64,000 nucleotides of DNA, taken from Bromus sterilis (taxonomy: Eukaryota > Streptophyta > Magnoliopsida > Poales > Poaceae). The position numbers and the translations under genes are program-made. This document shows, in pieces, positions 11,809 to 22,144 of this stretch (positions within the stretch are counted from its first letter, which is position 1; each line of letters begins with the position of its first letter). The stretch covers positions 61,615,016 through 61,679,015 of the forward strand of contig OX465597.1 of assembly GCA_950022295.1 (NCBI GenBank). The letters are read 5' to 3'. The notes under the pieces are model-generated. The model was given only the letters and a program-made list of their open reading frames with translations, did not search any database and was not told the DNA's origin.

Positions 11809-14104
11809 AAGGCATAAAAGAAAGCGCTTGTTGGGAGGCACCCCAAGATGTTTTTACTTTCAGTTTTATTGGTCTTTATGCTTGTTACTACTGTAGCAAT
11901 ATCATTGTATCTTTATTTTCAAGATTTGTGCCAAGTTTTATCCTCCGATTGCAAGAAAGTTCAAAAGTTATGGCATGCTGTCCAGAAACAGACTTTGTCC
12001 CATTGACATAAAAAATAGCCATAAATCACCAATCATCTTTTCGATTTGAATTTTTTTGAGAGTATGCTCTATAGAATCAGCTTTCATGTGTCTGTTCTGA
12101 GTTATTTTATTTGAGTTGCGGAAGTACCCCGAAAAAGTTATTTACTACCTGCTGGTCTGTTTTTCACAGATTCTGCCATGTTTTTCGTTTTCATCATTTT
12201 GCAAACCCTAAGGTTTCTTTTTATTTGCAAAAACTTTTTGGAAATCTTGTGAAACAGTAGTTATTCAAGAATATCCTTATTTCTAGTGGAGAAAAAATAT
12301 TTTATCATGGGCACTAACCACTCTAATCAGCTTATGATGAGTTTCGTATGAAGGGAGTTTTCAAGTGTGCGAAGGAAGATGATGAAAGAAGATTCGGGAG
12401 TGTCAAGCGCTCAAGCTTGGGGATTCCCCCATGCACCCCCAAGAAATATCCAGGGAGACTCAAGAATCTAAGCTTGGGGATGCCCCTGTGCATCCCCTTC
12501 TCCATCAACAATCATCAGTTCGTCCTTCTCCATGCTATATTTTTATCACTTCATATGTTATGTGCTAAACTTGGAGCGTCTCGCTCTTTACTTTTTAGTT
12601 TTTTTTTAGTTTTTCTTGCTGTTTATAAAAAATTGGATACTAGCCTTCATTGTTTGGGAGAGAAACACGCTCCACTTCACTCTAGAACACAACATAGGTT
12701 TTCATGTTTATCTTTCTTTTTGTGTGTTCTTTATCTTTGCATAGCTGCTGTCATCTTTAGCTCTTAGTTTTCATGCTTATATTTCTAAGAGATTTTATTT
12801 AGGTTGATTTAGGAACTCTCTTGAGTTTTCATTCTTATCTTGTTTAGATACTTGGCTTGTTGCACTGAGTTGTGTGTCTTGCATGAGTAGGTAATTAAGG
12901 TTGCTATTGCAAGTGTAGGAGTAACATGCAATAGTTTTGAGGTATTGATTTGAGTAATGTTTGGACTTTTGGTGTCAAGAGCTTGAGCCTATTAGTGATA
13001 GTGTCATATTTTTGTCAATCTGTGCTTATTTTTCGAAAACTACAAAAATTAGTTGAGAAATCTAGCTACTGGATGGATCGCTAACCTCTGGAGGGGTTGG
13101 AATATATAGAGTACCTTCACGTACCATGGGTCTAGGATGCGCAAGGATAACCAAACCCCCATACACTCCTCCTCGGGGTACTCGTCTCTTTGTGAACCTC
13201 CTGATTAGATAGAGAGTTAGCGATAATAAGTGCATGAGTTCTTTGGACTAATGCGAGTATTTGATTGTTGGCACTTCCACCTTCCATTTTTTGCTAGCCT
13301 GTCTGGTACCCTGCATTGCCCTTTCTCATCTTTAGAGTGGGTGCATACTTCGCCGGCGCATCCAAACCCTTGGTATGATGCGCTCTGTCATCATAAACCT
13401 CCTTATATCTTCCTCAAAACAGCCACCATACCTACCTATCAAGGAATTTCCATAGCCTTTCCGAGATACATTGACATGCAACATCCACCATCTCATGACT
13501 TGATCTTCATGTCATACATGCTTTTGCTTGATCGAGGAGCCGCATGCTAGTTGGGCTTTGCCCTTATAGTTGCTACATGACGCGCTAATATGATTGCATA
13601 TCCTGCTACACTGACAGAGGCATACATTTGCATACATCATGAGAGTTTTCATTCTTCTTTATGTTCAGTACTTTCTTATAAAGTGTGAAGATCTTCTATA
13701 TTCTTGTAAAATATAGAGTGATGTCCTTAAGTGAGGAAAAGATCCCAAAGAGGACAAATTAAAAGATCCCAAAGAGGACAAATGAGAGATAAATAGAAAG
13801 AGCCAAAGAGGCCACAAAAATACAAAAAAATAGAAAGGGAGAGGCTCAGTTTGACTTCACACCTTTTGATTGTCCTCATTGATGTGAGCCTTTCAATACT
13901 AGATATAGACTCTTGCACCTTTATGGTCATACTTTGCTAGTTTCAATACTAGATATAGACTCTTGCTTGTTATTATCTTGACCTTAATTGCACATCTTAC
14001 TTGCTTTACTTTGAATTTCTTATATGTGTGTTAGCATGTCACCACAGAAATTATCTCTGTTATCATTTACCTACTCGAGGACGAGCATGAATTAAGCTTG
14101 GGGA
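11809..14104 (+). other. Non-coding 3' internal region with repeated AAGCTTGGGGA motif
   Basis: No open frame with a recognised domain occurs here. The 5' end repeats the tail of internal 1. The purine-rich motif AAGCTTGGGGA appears near 12413, 12469 and 14094, the last one immediately before LTR4 as the polypurine tract. The multiple copies are typical of this style of non-autonomous element. Confidence 0.5.
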
Positions 14105-15689
14105 TGTTGATATGTCCCAAACGTATCTATAATTTCTGCTTGTTCCATGCACTTTTATGTGACATTGCTACATGTGTTGCTACACTTTTATATCATTTTA
14201 CACATATTTGGACTAACCTACTAACTCAGTGCACCCAGTGCCAGTTTCTGTCTGCTGATGTTTGTAAGTTGCAAATTTTTACCCCAATTTTCAAAGCTAA
14301 AAAATTCCAGAAAAATCATATAAAAATCAGCAGTACGGAAGCTTCCAGAGTCCCGAAGGAGGACCAGGGGGCCCACATGGGACCCAGGCGGCTAGGTTGC
14401 GCGGCCCCCTCCCTGGCCGCGCCACCAGAGCGCCTGGGAGGTGGGGCCACCCCCTCTCCCCCCCCCCTTGGCCTATATTACCTCCTCGTCCCAAAAACCC
14501 TCGAGGAGAACTCCGCATCGCGAATTTCCTCTCTGTTCCGTTGGCACCGCGCTTCCAAGATCAGGAGCACCAGAAGAACTCTTCCCGGCACCCTACCGGA
14601 GGGAGGATCAGCCTCCGGGAGCTTCTCCACCACCATGGACGCTTGCCGGATGTGCCGTGAGTAGTCCCCCTTGGACAATGGGTCCATGACCAGTACCTAT
14701 GTGATGTCTTCTCTCCAATCTTGTGCTTCAATTCTTAGTCCTTGTGAGCTGCCCTAAATGATCAAGACACCTATGTAATTTTCCTACTGTTGCTATGCTG
14801 TGTTTGCTTGGATACAATGGATTATGAGATTATGTTCAGATCGTGATGAGTTATATATTTGGTTTACCTTTTATATTTTGTTCTTGAGTAATTCTTGCAT
14901 GTTCTCCGTTACTTTTTATTGCTTTGGCCAAGTACTAAATAGTAACTCCAAGAGGGAGTGTTTATGCATGATTGTGGGTTCATGCCCCCCGATGTCTAGC
15001 TTGAGTGATAGAAACATGAGACTAGGGGATGTGTTAATGCAGTTGTCTGTTGCTTTGAGTTTACACTTTGGGTGGGGCTCGCAACTTAATACCAGCGAGA
15101 TGTTCTGGATAGATATCTCAAGGTGGATGATTAGTGGTTAGATGCAGATGGATTTCGGTCTACTTGTCTTGGCATACTGCCCATACTTTTGAGCCTCTAG
15201 CTTTCTAGTAGCATAATTAGCATTGTGGTGCGTTTATAATTCTGTCAATTGCCCAGCTGTAATTTGTTCACCCAGCTTAGCTATTTTATCGTCTTTTGGG
15301 AGAGAGACATCACTAGTGAACATCATGGGACCCCGGTCCATATTTCCGCCATTTTTTACACCTCCACTTTATTTAATTCTTTTACTTTCCGTTGCAATTA
15401 TCACTATCATTATCCCCTTGCGTTTAATCCTTTGTAAACAACAAGGCCGGAGAGTTTGACAACCTCTCTATAATCGTTGGGAGAAAAGTTATCTGTTGTG
15501 TGTGCAGGTCCACGTCAACGTATCTCATTCGGCAACTTAATCTCTGGCGCCGTTGAAACCTACTTGTAGCATTCGGAGTCCGCCAGCGACAAACCTTGGT
15601 ATCTTCACCGAGGGAAATTAATGCTAGACTACATCAAAACCTTCCACTTGCGGTAGCCAACGAGGAGCACTATTTCAGTGCTATCAACA
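14105..15689 (+). repeat. LTR4 (3' LTR), complete
   Basis: It starts TGTTGATATGTCCCAAACG straight after the purine tract and ends at TGCTATCAACA, 1,585 bp. This is the only copy with both ends recognisable and is the reference for the other fragments. Confidence 0.75.
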
Positions 15690-16036
15690 TGCAAGAATTA
15701 CTCATGAACAAAATATAAAAGGAGAACAAAATATATAACTCATCACAATCTAAACATAATCTCATAATCCATTGGATCCCAACAAACTCAGCATACTAAC
15801 AATAGGAAAATTACATAGACGCCTTGATCATGTAGGGCTACTCACAAGGGCTAATAATTGAAGCACAAGATTGGAGAGAAGACATCACATAGCTACTGGT
15901 CATGGACACATGGTCCAAGGGGGACTACTCACGGCACATCCGGGAAGCGCTCATGGTGGTGGAGAAGCTCACGGAGGTCAATCCTCCCTCCGGCAGGGTG
16001 CCGGGAAGAGGTCTTCTGGTGCTCCCAATCTTGGAA
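15686..16036 (-). repeat. Inverted LTR fragment forming a fold-back with LTR4
   Basis: The plus strand here is the reverse complement of about 14552-14901 of LTR4, with modest divergence. It abuts the end of LTR4 with a short shared AACA at the join. The two arms are about 350 bp and are separated by about 785 bp. Confidence 0.75.
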
Positions 16037-16600
16037 CCGTGATGTACGTCACCGCCGCCCCTGCCATGGCACCCAGCCGCCATGGCGGTGGCCCGCCCGG
16101 CCACGCGGCGGGACCTGCTGGTCTCCACCACCTCGCCCACAGGGAAGTAGCAGCGCCCGGGGTGCAGCCTCCCTCTCTCGGCCTCGCAGTGCACCTCACC
16201 CTCCCCATGTGACGTATCTGGCGGTTTTCACAGGTGGTGACCGCGCAGTGCATCCCATGCCCATTCAAATGTTTATTTTTTTGCAGTTCAAAAGGCAAGC
16301 TGTTGCAGATTATGGCCGCAACGCGGTGCATTTCAATGGTTGCATTCGCTTTGGAAATTGTTGATGTATAGTATGAAAAATGGATGTATTGTTTTGATGC
16401 AGTTCAATCTTATTTATGTTTAAAAATGTATTTGCCAGTGAAGTGTGTACGTACAGAATAAAAAAAGAGGGAATGCAGTGCATACTTGTTGGTAATAAAT
16501 AAATGTTGGAAAATAATAAATTAATGTAGTGCACATCTATTTGTGTCTGTTCTTAATCCCGACAAACCGATGTGGTTCACTTATAGTTCGTTTGTGTAAA
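16037..16600. other. Unassigned segment with a short GC-rich block
   Basis: A GC-rich block (about 16040-16215) gives short open frames without a recognised domain. The rest is AT-rich with scattered GCAGT motifs that become regular further right. No gene is supported. Confidence 0.3.
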
Positions 16601-16654
16601 AATATATTGTAAAAAAAATATGCGTGCAGTTCTCTCCGTTGACAAATGCAATGT

Positions 16655-16890
16655 GGTTGTACGATAAATGCAGTGCGCTTCGTCGCTTCCGGATCTGAGA
16701 AAAACATAAGCATTTCTGTTTACCGATAATGCAGTGCGCTTGTCTGTCGGATGCAATCACATGCAGTTCCATTCGCCGATTCCGGGTCCGCGAGGAACAC
16801 GTGCGCTCTGTTTGGCGATAATGCAGTGCGCTTAACTTTCGGATGCAAACCAATGCAGTAGACTCACCGATTTTTTGTTCCGTGAAAAAA
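16655..16890. repeat. Degenerate tandem repeat, about 75-90 bp, with ATGCAGTGCGCTT
   Basis: The motif AATGCAGTGCGCTT recurs near 16669, 16729 and 16821. Each copy is followed by a related CGGATGCAA or CGGATCTGA phrase, a second ATGCAGT and a CCGATT/CCG-rich phrase. The spacing and partial identity fit diverged subterminal repeats of a DNA transposon, but no terminal inverted repeat was identified. Confidence 0.45.
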
Positions 16891-16939
16891 GTGAGTCTGC
16901 ATTTTAGTAAAATCGACACTACTTTTAAACCTAAGGAGT

Positions 16940-17530
16940 GAGAAAGTTATACATAAAAATGGAGCGTCTTGACGAGAGCTATCCAACCGTGTATCAATTG
17001 CATCGATCGGAAGAATGAATCGAAAAATTTACGCAAAAACGCCCGCTGTCCACAAAGAGGGCAGCGCCGTCGTTTTCTAAATTCCTTCAAAACCGTGCAG
17101 AATCTCGAAAAGTGTTCAACATGTCGAAGATGCTCCTACTCCATACGAATCCAACGGTGTATCATACGCATCGTTTCGACAAACGGTTAGAAAGTTTGAC
17201 TCTCTACGAGATACAAAAACCAAAAATAGAGTGCTGCATTTTTTTCAATTTGAAATTCCTCTCAAACCGTGAGGAATTAGACAAAGTGTTATACCTATGG
17301 TTGGAGCGCCTGATCGATATCTTTCCAATGGTATATCATTTGCATCATTCCGACAAACAGTTGAAGAGAAACAGCTGTGAAAGTGGGCCGCCGCATCGTT
17401 TTCGAAACTGCTCATAATCCGTGAGGAATTAGAAGAAGTATTCAATATACGGAAGATGCTCCATTTCAATACGAATTCAACGGTGTATCGTACGCTCAAT
17501 TCCGACGAACGGTTATAAAGTTGAAGCGAA
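16940..17530. repeat. Degenerate tandem repeat, four units of about 150-175 bp
   Basis: Units carry AACCGTG(A/C)GGAATT-like, (A/G)GATGCTCC-like, CCAACGGTGTATCAT-like and TTCCGACAAACGGTT-like phrases in the same order. The CAACGGTGTATC phrase recurs near 16983, 17152, 17326 and 17479. No coding potential is visible. Confidence 0.5.
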
Positions 17531-17618
17531 AACGGTACATGTGGTTCTGTTTTACCCGAGCTGCAGTGCTTCGAATACAGCAGTGCGGTTCTCTATGCGA
17601 TACGATGCAGTTCGGAAC

Positions 17619-17661
17619 GATGTCAGAATAGTTATTCTGACAACGATGTCAGAATAGACCG
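17619..17661. repeat. Short palindrome with a repeated arm
   Basis: GTCAGAATA-GT-TATTCTGAC is a near-perfect hairpin. It is followed at once by a second ACGATGTCAGAATAG. It may be a transposon terminus; no partner was found. Confidence 0.45.
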
Positions 17662-17772
<111 letters not shown>

Positions 17773-17829
17773 TTGTGGGTTAGTAAATGTGAAGGATAAT
17801 GGCGCCCACGGGCGCAAACAAATCAAGGT

Positions 17830-18530
17830 TTAGAGAATCTCCAATGCTGACACATAAAACAGAAACCTCATTCGTCTGCGGACAAGTCCGGATCGTTCTG
17901 CAGGCAATGATGCGGGAGTCATCCATCCAATCGTAGATACATCCCTTCATCAATAGTTCAACCAAAAAACACCATATTCACACAAACTCGGACGTATTTC
18001 ATTCATATTCGAATATAATTTACAAAAAACAAACGCATGCCATGCAAACATGGCAATTTTCCTAAACATCGAATGAAATACATGAGTTTAACCTAGTCTA
18101 AAACTACTCTTGTGGGTCGGATGGGCCTTCCTTGATTTTCGCTGGCTCTTGTGCTCCTGGCGTCGAAGAAGCTTCCACACAATTATTGCCAGTGAGGCAC
18201 ACCAGTTGTCTACACCAAAAACCCTCATCCTCCTCACCAGTGCACCACTCGATCATCCTACGTATATGATGAAGGAGGCTGACCGTTGGGAGATCAGTGA
18301 TGCTTCAGTGGGCGGGAATGAAGACCATCATCCGCCTCCCCGACAATGGGGTTAATTGGCCGACGATCATTCCGCCGAGATTGGCATCCACAGTAGGGTA
18401 GAAGTGGTGACCTTCTTGGGACCCAAGCCAACTCATAATCGTTTGAAGGAGAGGTGTTGCCTGCATTCGCCACATGGGCAACCACTATGATCGTATTCTT
18501 GAGGAGAGATGTTTTCCTCAATTGGTTTTG
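17830..18530 (-). mobile_element. Probable PIF/Harbinger-type DNA transposon remnant
   Basis: The plus strand near 17835 reads GAGAATCTCCAATGCTGACA and then CGTCTGCGGACAAGTCCGGA, which resembles the ends of cereal Harbinger-like elements. On the minus strand, near 18110-18190, an open phrase EPAKIKEGPSDPQE ends in a stop and is followed by AT-rich 3' UTR-like sequence, as would fit the tail of an element protein. No transposase core or second terminus was found, so the assignment rests on resemblance only. Confidence 0.3.
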
Positions 18531-18689
18531 CTAGACTGACAAATCATCCTCTATCCCACAAGAGCCTAAATCTCGGTGTCATGGCCAGGAGAGCAGAGGA
18601 GCAATGGAGGTGGAAAAATACGATAGGGGAACGGGGTTTTCTGGTTTGTTCAACGGTCCCACAAGGGTTTGTTTAATAGGAGGCGCCGA
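18531..18689. other. Unassigned spacer
   Basis: Nothing recognisable; short open frames only. Confidence 0.3.
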
Positions 18690-19233
18690 TGGCTTGCTTG
18701 TAGTGCGTTTCACACACACATTGGGAACCCCAAGAGAAAGGTATGATGTAGAAAGTGGCAGATTTCTTTTAGTGAAGATACCAAGGATATCACTCCAATA
18801 GGACTTCAAAGGTCTTTAAGTAGATGTTTGCTGCAACGACTCCAGGAAGAAAATAAACGTGTAACTCCACACAAGAACACAAACACTTTCGTCCCCAAAT
18901 AGCTAGGAAGGTTTTCAAGCTTCACATCTTGTTCTTTACGAAGGAACTAAACGTATGATGTGGTGGAAATAATTAAAACAATAAAATTGCAGCAAGCAAA
19001 AAATAGACTAAATACAGTTGTAAACAATGATAAAAGATGGATCGGGGCCACGGTTTCACTAGTGGTTTCTCTCCATAAGACGATAAACATGATGAGTAAA
19101 CAAATTACAGCTGGACAATTGACATAATTATAAACGCACCGCAATGCTAATTATGACATAAGAAAGGTCAAGGTCCTAATCATGCAGGCATTACATCAAA
19201 CATATATAGACCGCTATCTAGCAACATATCCTA
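18690..19233 (-). repeat. Minus-strand gypsy-like LTR fragment, part A1
   Basis: Its reverse complement contains TAGCATTGCGGTGCGTTTATAAT-like and CAGCTGTAATTTGTT phrases shared with LTR4 of the composite element, then a downstream LTR block (18720-18956) not present in LTR4. It is therefore a related but different family. The fragment is interrupted at 19233 by Helitron sequence and resumes at about 20015. Confidence 0.55.
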
Positions 19234-19680
19234 TCTATAACTCTTATAAAGCAAAACCCCACTATAGGATCATTTAAGTTGTCTATCTCAACATGCAAAC
19301 TATCTGCATCATCATTTCTCTCAGCCAATCAATTGTTCATGTCACCCCACTATAGGGTCATTTAAGTTGTCTATATCTTCACATGCAAGCTAGCCATGTC
19401 ATCCATTCTCTTAGCCACTCAATTTTTCATGGCATCTCCTCTAATATAATTATCAATCTCTATATGAAAATCCATATCAACCATCTTTTAATCATTTTAT
19501 TGTACACACTAATAATTTTAAATAAACACATATTTTGTTTCAAATAAATTAAATATCTCGACTATGAAAAAATAAATTTTGCATGTTCACTTAGATGCCT
19601 TAACATACTTTTATAATATTTATTTACATAATATAGTTTATAAAGGAATTCCCGCTGCAATGCGCAGGGTATATTTCTAG
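19234..19680 (+). mobile_element. Non-autonomous Helitron (first 3' terminus)
   Basis: It starts TCTATAACTCTTATAAAG after an A and ends CTAG before a T, the expected A|TC...CTAG|T insertion pattern. Eleven to thirteen bases before CTAG is a small hairpin, CTGC-AATGC-GCAG, in the phrase CCGCTGCAATGCGCAGGGTA that resembles known grass Helitron 3' ends. No RepHel protein is encoded. Confidence 0.6.
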
Positions 19681-20014
19681 TATACCTAAATAGTTGATCC
19701 TCACTACCTCTATTATCTTAACATGCACACATGCCGCATCATCAAAGGCCCGCCAGAATATGCGTGAGTTTTTTTTCATTATTAGTTGATCTCATCCACA
19801 CATTAATCTCATCACACATGCCACCTCATCAAACTTTCACTCAACATACATGATACATGTTTTCCATTATATTATGTCAATTATATTCAATAAATATTTT
19901 TAGCTACATAATAATCAAATATAATCATGTTTCAACTAATCATGTTTCATACAATAAAATCACTTCAAATATATTGCAATTGATTGCCGCAGCAACGCGC
20001 GGGGTACCCTCTAG
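19681..20014 (+). mobile_element. Second Helitron-type 3' terminus downstream
   Basis: A second end, GCCGCAGCAACGCGCGGGGT then CTAG before T, occurs 334 bp further on, with hairpin CCGC/GCGG. Either two Helitrons are adjacent, or the element from 19234 is one Helitron of 781 bp with an inner and an outer 3' end. The flanking LTR resumes only after this second end. Confidence 0.5.
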
Positions 20015-20943
20015 TATAATTAAGAGTCCACCTTGAGACCATTATCGAGTGTATCTCGCTGGTATTAAGATGCAAATGCAACAAACAAATGCTATGAGCT
20101 TTGTACATAATGAAGCAACATCTATGAGCATTAAGTAGCCACATATACCCTTTTTTACCCTTAGTGGCAACAACACACCCACTGCCTTAGAAGTTTCTTT
20201 CACTTTTTCCCAAACGCGAGGAGGAATGAACCCACTATCGATCACAACGCTCCCTCTTAGAGTTATAAGCCACTACTTTGCCAAAGTAACAACATATAAC
20301 GGAGAGCATGCAAAAACAATCAAAGAACATATCAAAAGATATCATATATAAAGCATTAACAGTCTGATCATGATCTCATGATCCATCGGATCACAACAAA
20401 TACAACATATCAATTACATAAAGAATGCCTTGATCATGATAGGCAACTCAGAAGAACTAATTCTAGCATGGCGAGGAAGAGGCCTCCGGGGATGATCCTC
20501 CCTCTGGCAGGGTGGCGGGACATGGCTCCAGCAGCCGTAGATCAAAGTTTTGAGGTGGCGATGGAACGGCGACTCCTTCTGCGATAATTCTTCCTCTCAT
20601 GTAACTTTTAGATCGGAAGTGTTAAATAGGCGAAGGAGGGACTCAGGAGGGGGTGTACCCAAAGGCACTCAGGCAACCTAGGGGCGCGGCTAGGGGCCTG
20701 GCCGCGCCCTCTGGCTGTCTGGACCCCTAGTAGGGCCCTGACTCTCCTTTGGATTCCCTGTTGGCTCCGATGTAAAAATAACTTATGCAAATTTTCATCC
20801 ATTTTTGAATATTTTTCATGTATAACTTTTGTGACAAAAAAAGACAACGGAAAATAGGAACTGACATTAGGAACTGGGTTTATAGGTTAGTTTTGGCAAA
20901 TTCTCAAAAAAGATGTAAAAATGTAGTACAAACATGTAGAAAT
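20015..20943 (-). repeat. Minus-strand gypsy-like LTR fragment, part A2
   Basis: From CACCTTGAGACCATTAT it is a close copy in the same orientation of 61541-62409. The reverse complement carries the LTR phrase TTAATACCAGCGAGATA and the tail of the LTR. It ends at ATATCATGAAAC. Confidence 0.65.
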
Positions 20944-21064
20944 ATCATGAAACACGCCGCAATGCTAATTATGACTTAAGAAAGGTCAATGTCCTAATCA
21001 TCCAGGAATTACGTCAAACATACATAGACCGTTATCCAACAACATTTATGAAAAAGATTCCACC
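20944..21064 (-). repeat. Minus-strand LTR fragment, part B1 (left of CACTA)
   Basis: It restarts at CGCCGCAATGCTAATTATGAC, the same LTR position as 19139, so a second LTR unit begins here in tandem with the first. It is cut at 21064 by the CACTA element and resumes at 61541. The last three bases, CAC, are one copy of the CACTA target duplication. Confidence 0.65.
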
Positions 21065-21390
21065 ACTACTGGAAAAAAGGTCTTTAATGGTGCACTGGTT
21101 TTTGACATTAATGGCGCACTTTAGGTGTGCCATTACTAGCACGCCATTAGTAAGTGATAGTAATGGCGCACATCTGGTGCGCCATTACTATCATGTATAC
21201 TAACGGCGCACCAGGAGTGCGCCATTACTAAGGCCAGTCATGCGCCACTGATGTTACTGGTCCCACCACATGTGTGTCTTGTGCTCTGGGTTACTAATGG
21301 CGCACTTTCAGGGAGTGCGTCATTGATGTGTTTCTCCACATGCGCCACTGAGGTACACTATGTGCTCCATTACTATGAATATTATGTTTT
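21065..21390. repeat. CACTA left subterminal repeat region
   Basis: At least six AATGGCGCAC or variant motifs occur in both orientations, often as close inverted pairs such as AATGGCGCAC...GTGCGCCATTA that can form short hairpins. In En/Spm such subterminal motifs bind the element's TNPA-type protein. Confidence 0.85.
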
Positions 21391-21605
21391 TTCTTTTGCT
21401 TTTCTGTATTTGCACAGGTTACAAACAGATATAAATAGTAGATTTATAAACAGTACAGATATAAACAACAAATGTATCGAATACAATAGAAGATTAGTCT
21501 CCGATTACAAATCATCATATTAGTCTCTGAATTCAAAATACCAAACAAAGTTAGAATATTACAAGTCTCGAGTAGCGAGTTTGTCTTCACATTACAAGTT
21601 GATAT
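21391..21605. other. AT-rich 3' region of the small ORF
   Basis: On the minus strand this lies between the stop of the small ORF and the subterminal repeats. It is AT-rich and is likely 3' UTR; no other feature is seen. Confidence 0.35.
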
Positions 21606-21884
21606 CTAAACTACCATGACATTGAAGAAGAGGGTGGCGGTCACGATGAGCATCATCGTGACCAAAGTGATCTTCATCTGGTTCCTCCTCCGCTCCCTCC
21701 TCTCCCCCACTAGATAGCGCGCGTATCTAGCTTCCGCCTCCGCCCTTGTGGGATACCCTTTGTAACTGTTACCGCTAAAACGGTGAACCTGTCTCCGACA
21801 ATCCTCCCAGTCGTCGTAGACTCCGGGAATCCTAGCAATGTACACGACATACGACGGCATCTGCTTTATGCATTCGACAAACAA
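21606..21884 (-). CDS. Small viroplasmin/RNase H1 hybrid-binding-domain protein with a C-terminal membrane segment
   Basis: The frame gives up to 92 residues; the first in-frame residue before the domain at MPSYVVY (start near 21860) is the likelier start, giving about 84 residues. YVVYIARIPGVYDDWEDCRRQ followed by HRFSGNSYKGYPTRAEAEARY is the pattern of the Cauli_VI / RNase H1 N-terminal hybrid-binding domain, with aromatic, G-x-Y and K-G-Y positions in order. That domain binds RNA-DNA hybrids or dsRNA in RNase H1. A basic stretch RRERRRNQMK then leads into about 20 hydrophobic residues to the C-terminus, a possible tail anchor. No nuclease domain follows. AAAGCAG just before the ATG could be a splice acceptor, so it may be a last exon of the upstream gene. 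The frame is intact, unlike the other CACTA genes. Confidence 0.6.
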   Translation of the reverse strand: MFVECIKQMPSYVVYIARIPGVYDDWEDCRRQVHRFSGNSYKGYPTRAEAEARYARYLVGERRERRRNQMKITLVTMMLIVTATLFFNVMVV

Positions 21885-22144
21885 AACATTAAGAGCAACT
21901 TACAGATAATATTTAAGCAGTACATACGTATACAACAAAATTAAGGACCAAAGGAAGAGAAAACAAACACACATTAATAGCACACGGTTCATGGTCCTAG
22001 TAATAAATAGCATCGACTACATATAAGTTGAATGATGACTGTTTAAACTAAGGAGACATATGTACATACAAGTTCATGAAAGTTTATACAACACACACGA
22101 ACTCTCGTCGATAGTCCAGAACTACATAGCTAGGCACACGGGCA

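Larger units (their letters stand above)
5837..15689 (+). mobile_element. Composite non-autonomous gypsy-like LTR retrotransposon
   Basis: The region reads LTR1 (5837-7488), internal 1 (7489-8737), LTR2 lacking its 5' part (8738 to about 10178), LTR3 lacking more of its 5' part (about 10179-10760), internal 2 (10761-14104) and LTR4 (14105-15689). The LTR copies share long near-identical blocks, for example CACTAGTGAACATCATGGGA. The two internal segments also match each other from the primer site to the TGTAGCAA region about 1.2 kb downstream. Only gag-like and protease-like remnants are present; no reverse transcriptase, RNase H or integrase is seen in nearly 10 kb. This fits a non-autonomous family mobilised by a relative in trans and then rearranged by unequal recombination or template switching. 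Family name not assigned. Confidence 0.7.

Noticed and set aside
21251..21523. 90-codon plus-strand frame near the CACTA left end
   Set aside because: It overlaps subterminal repeats and has no recognisable domain.
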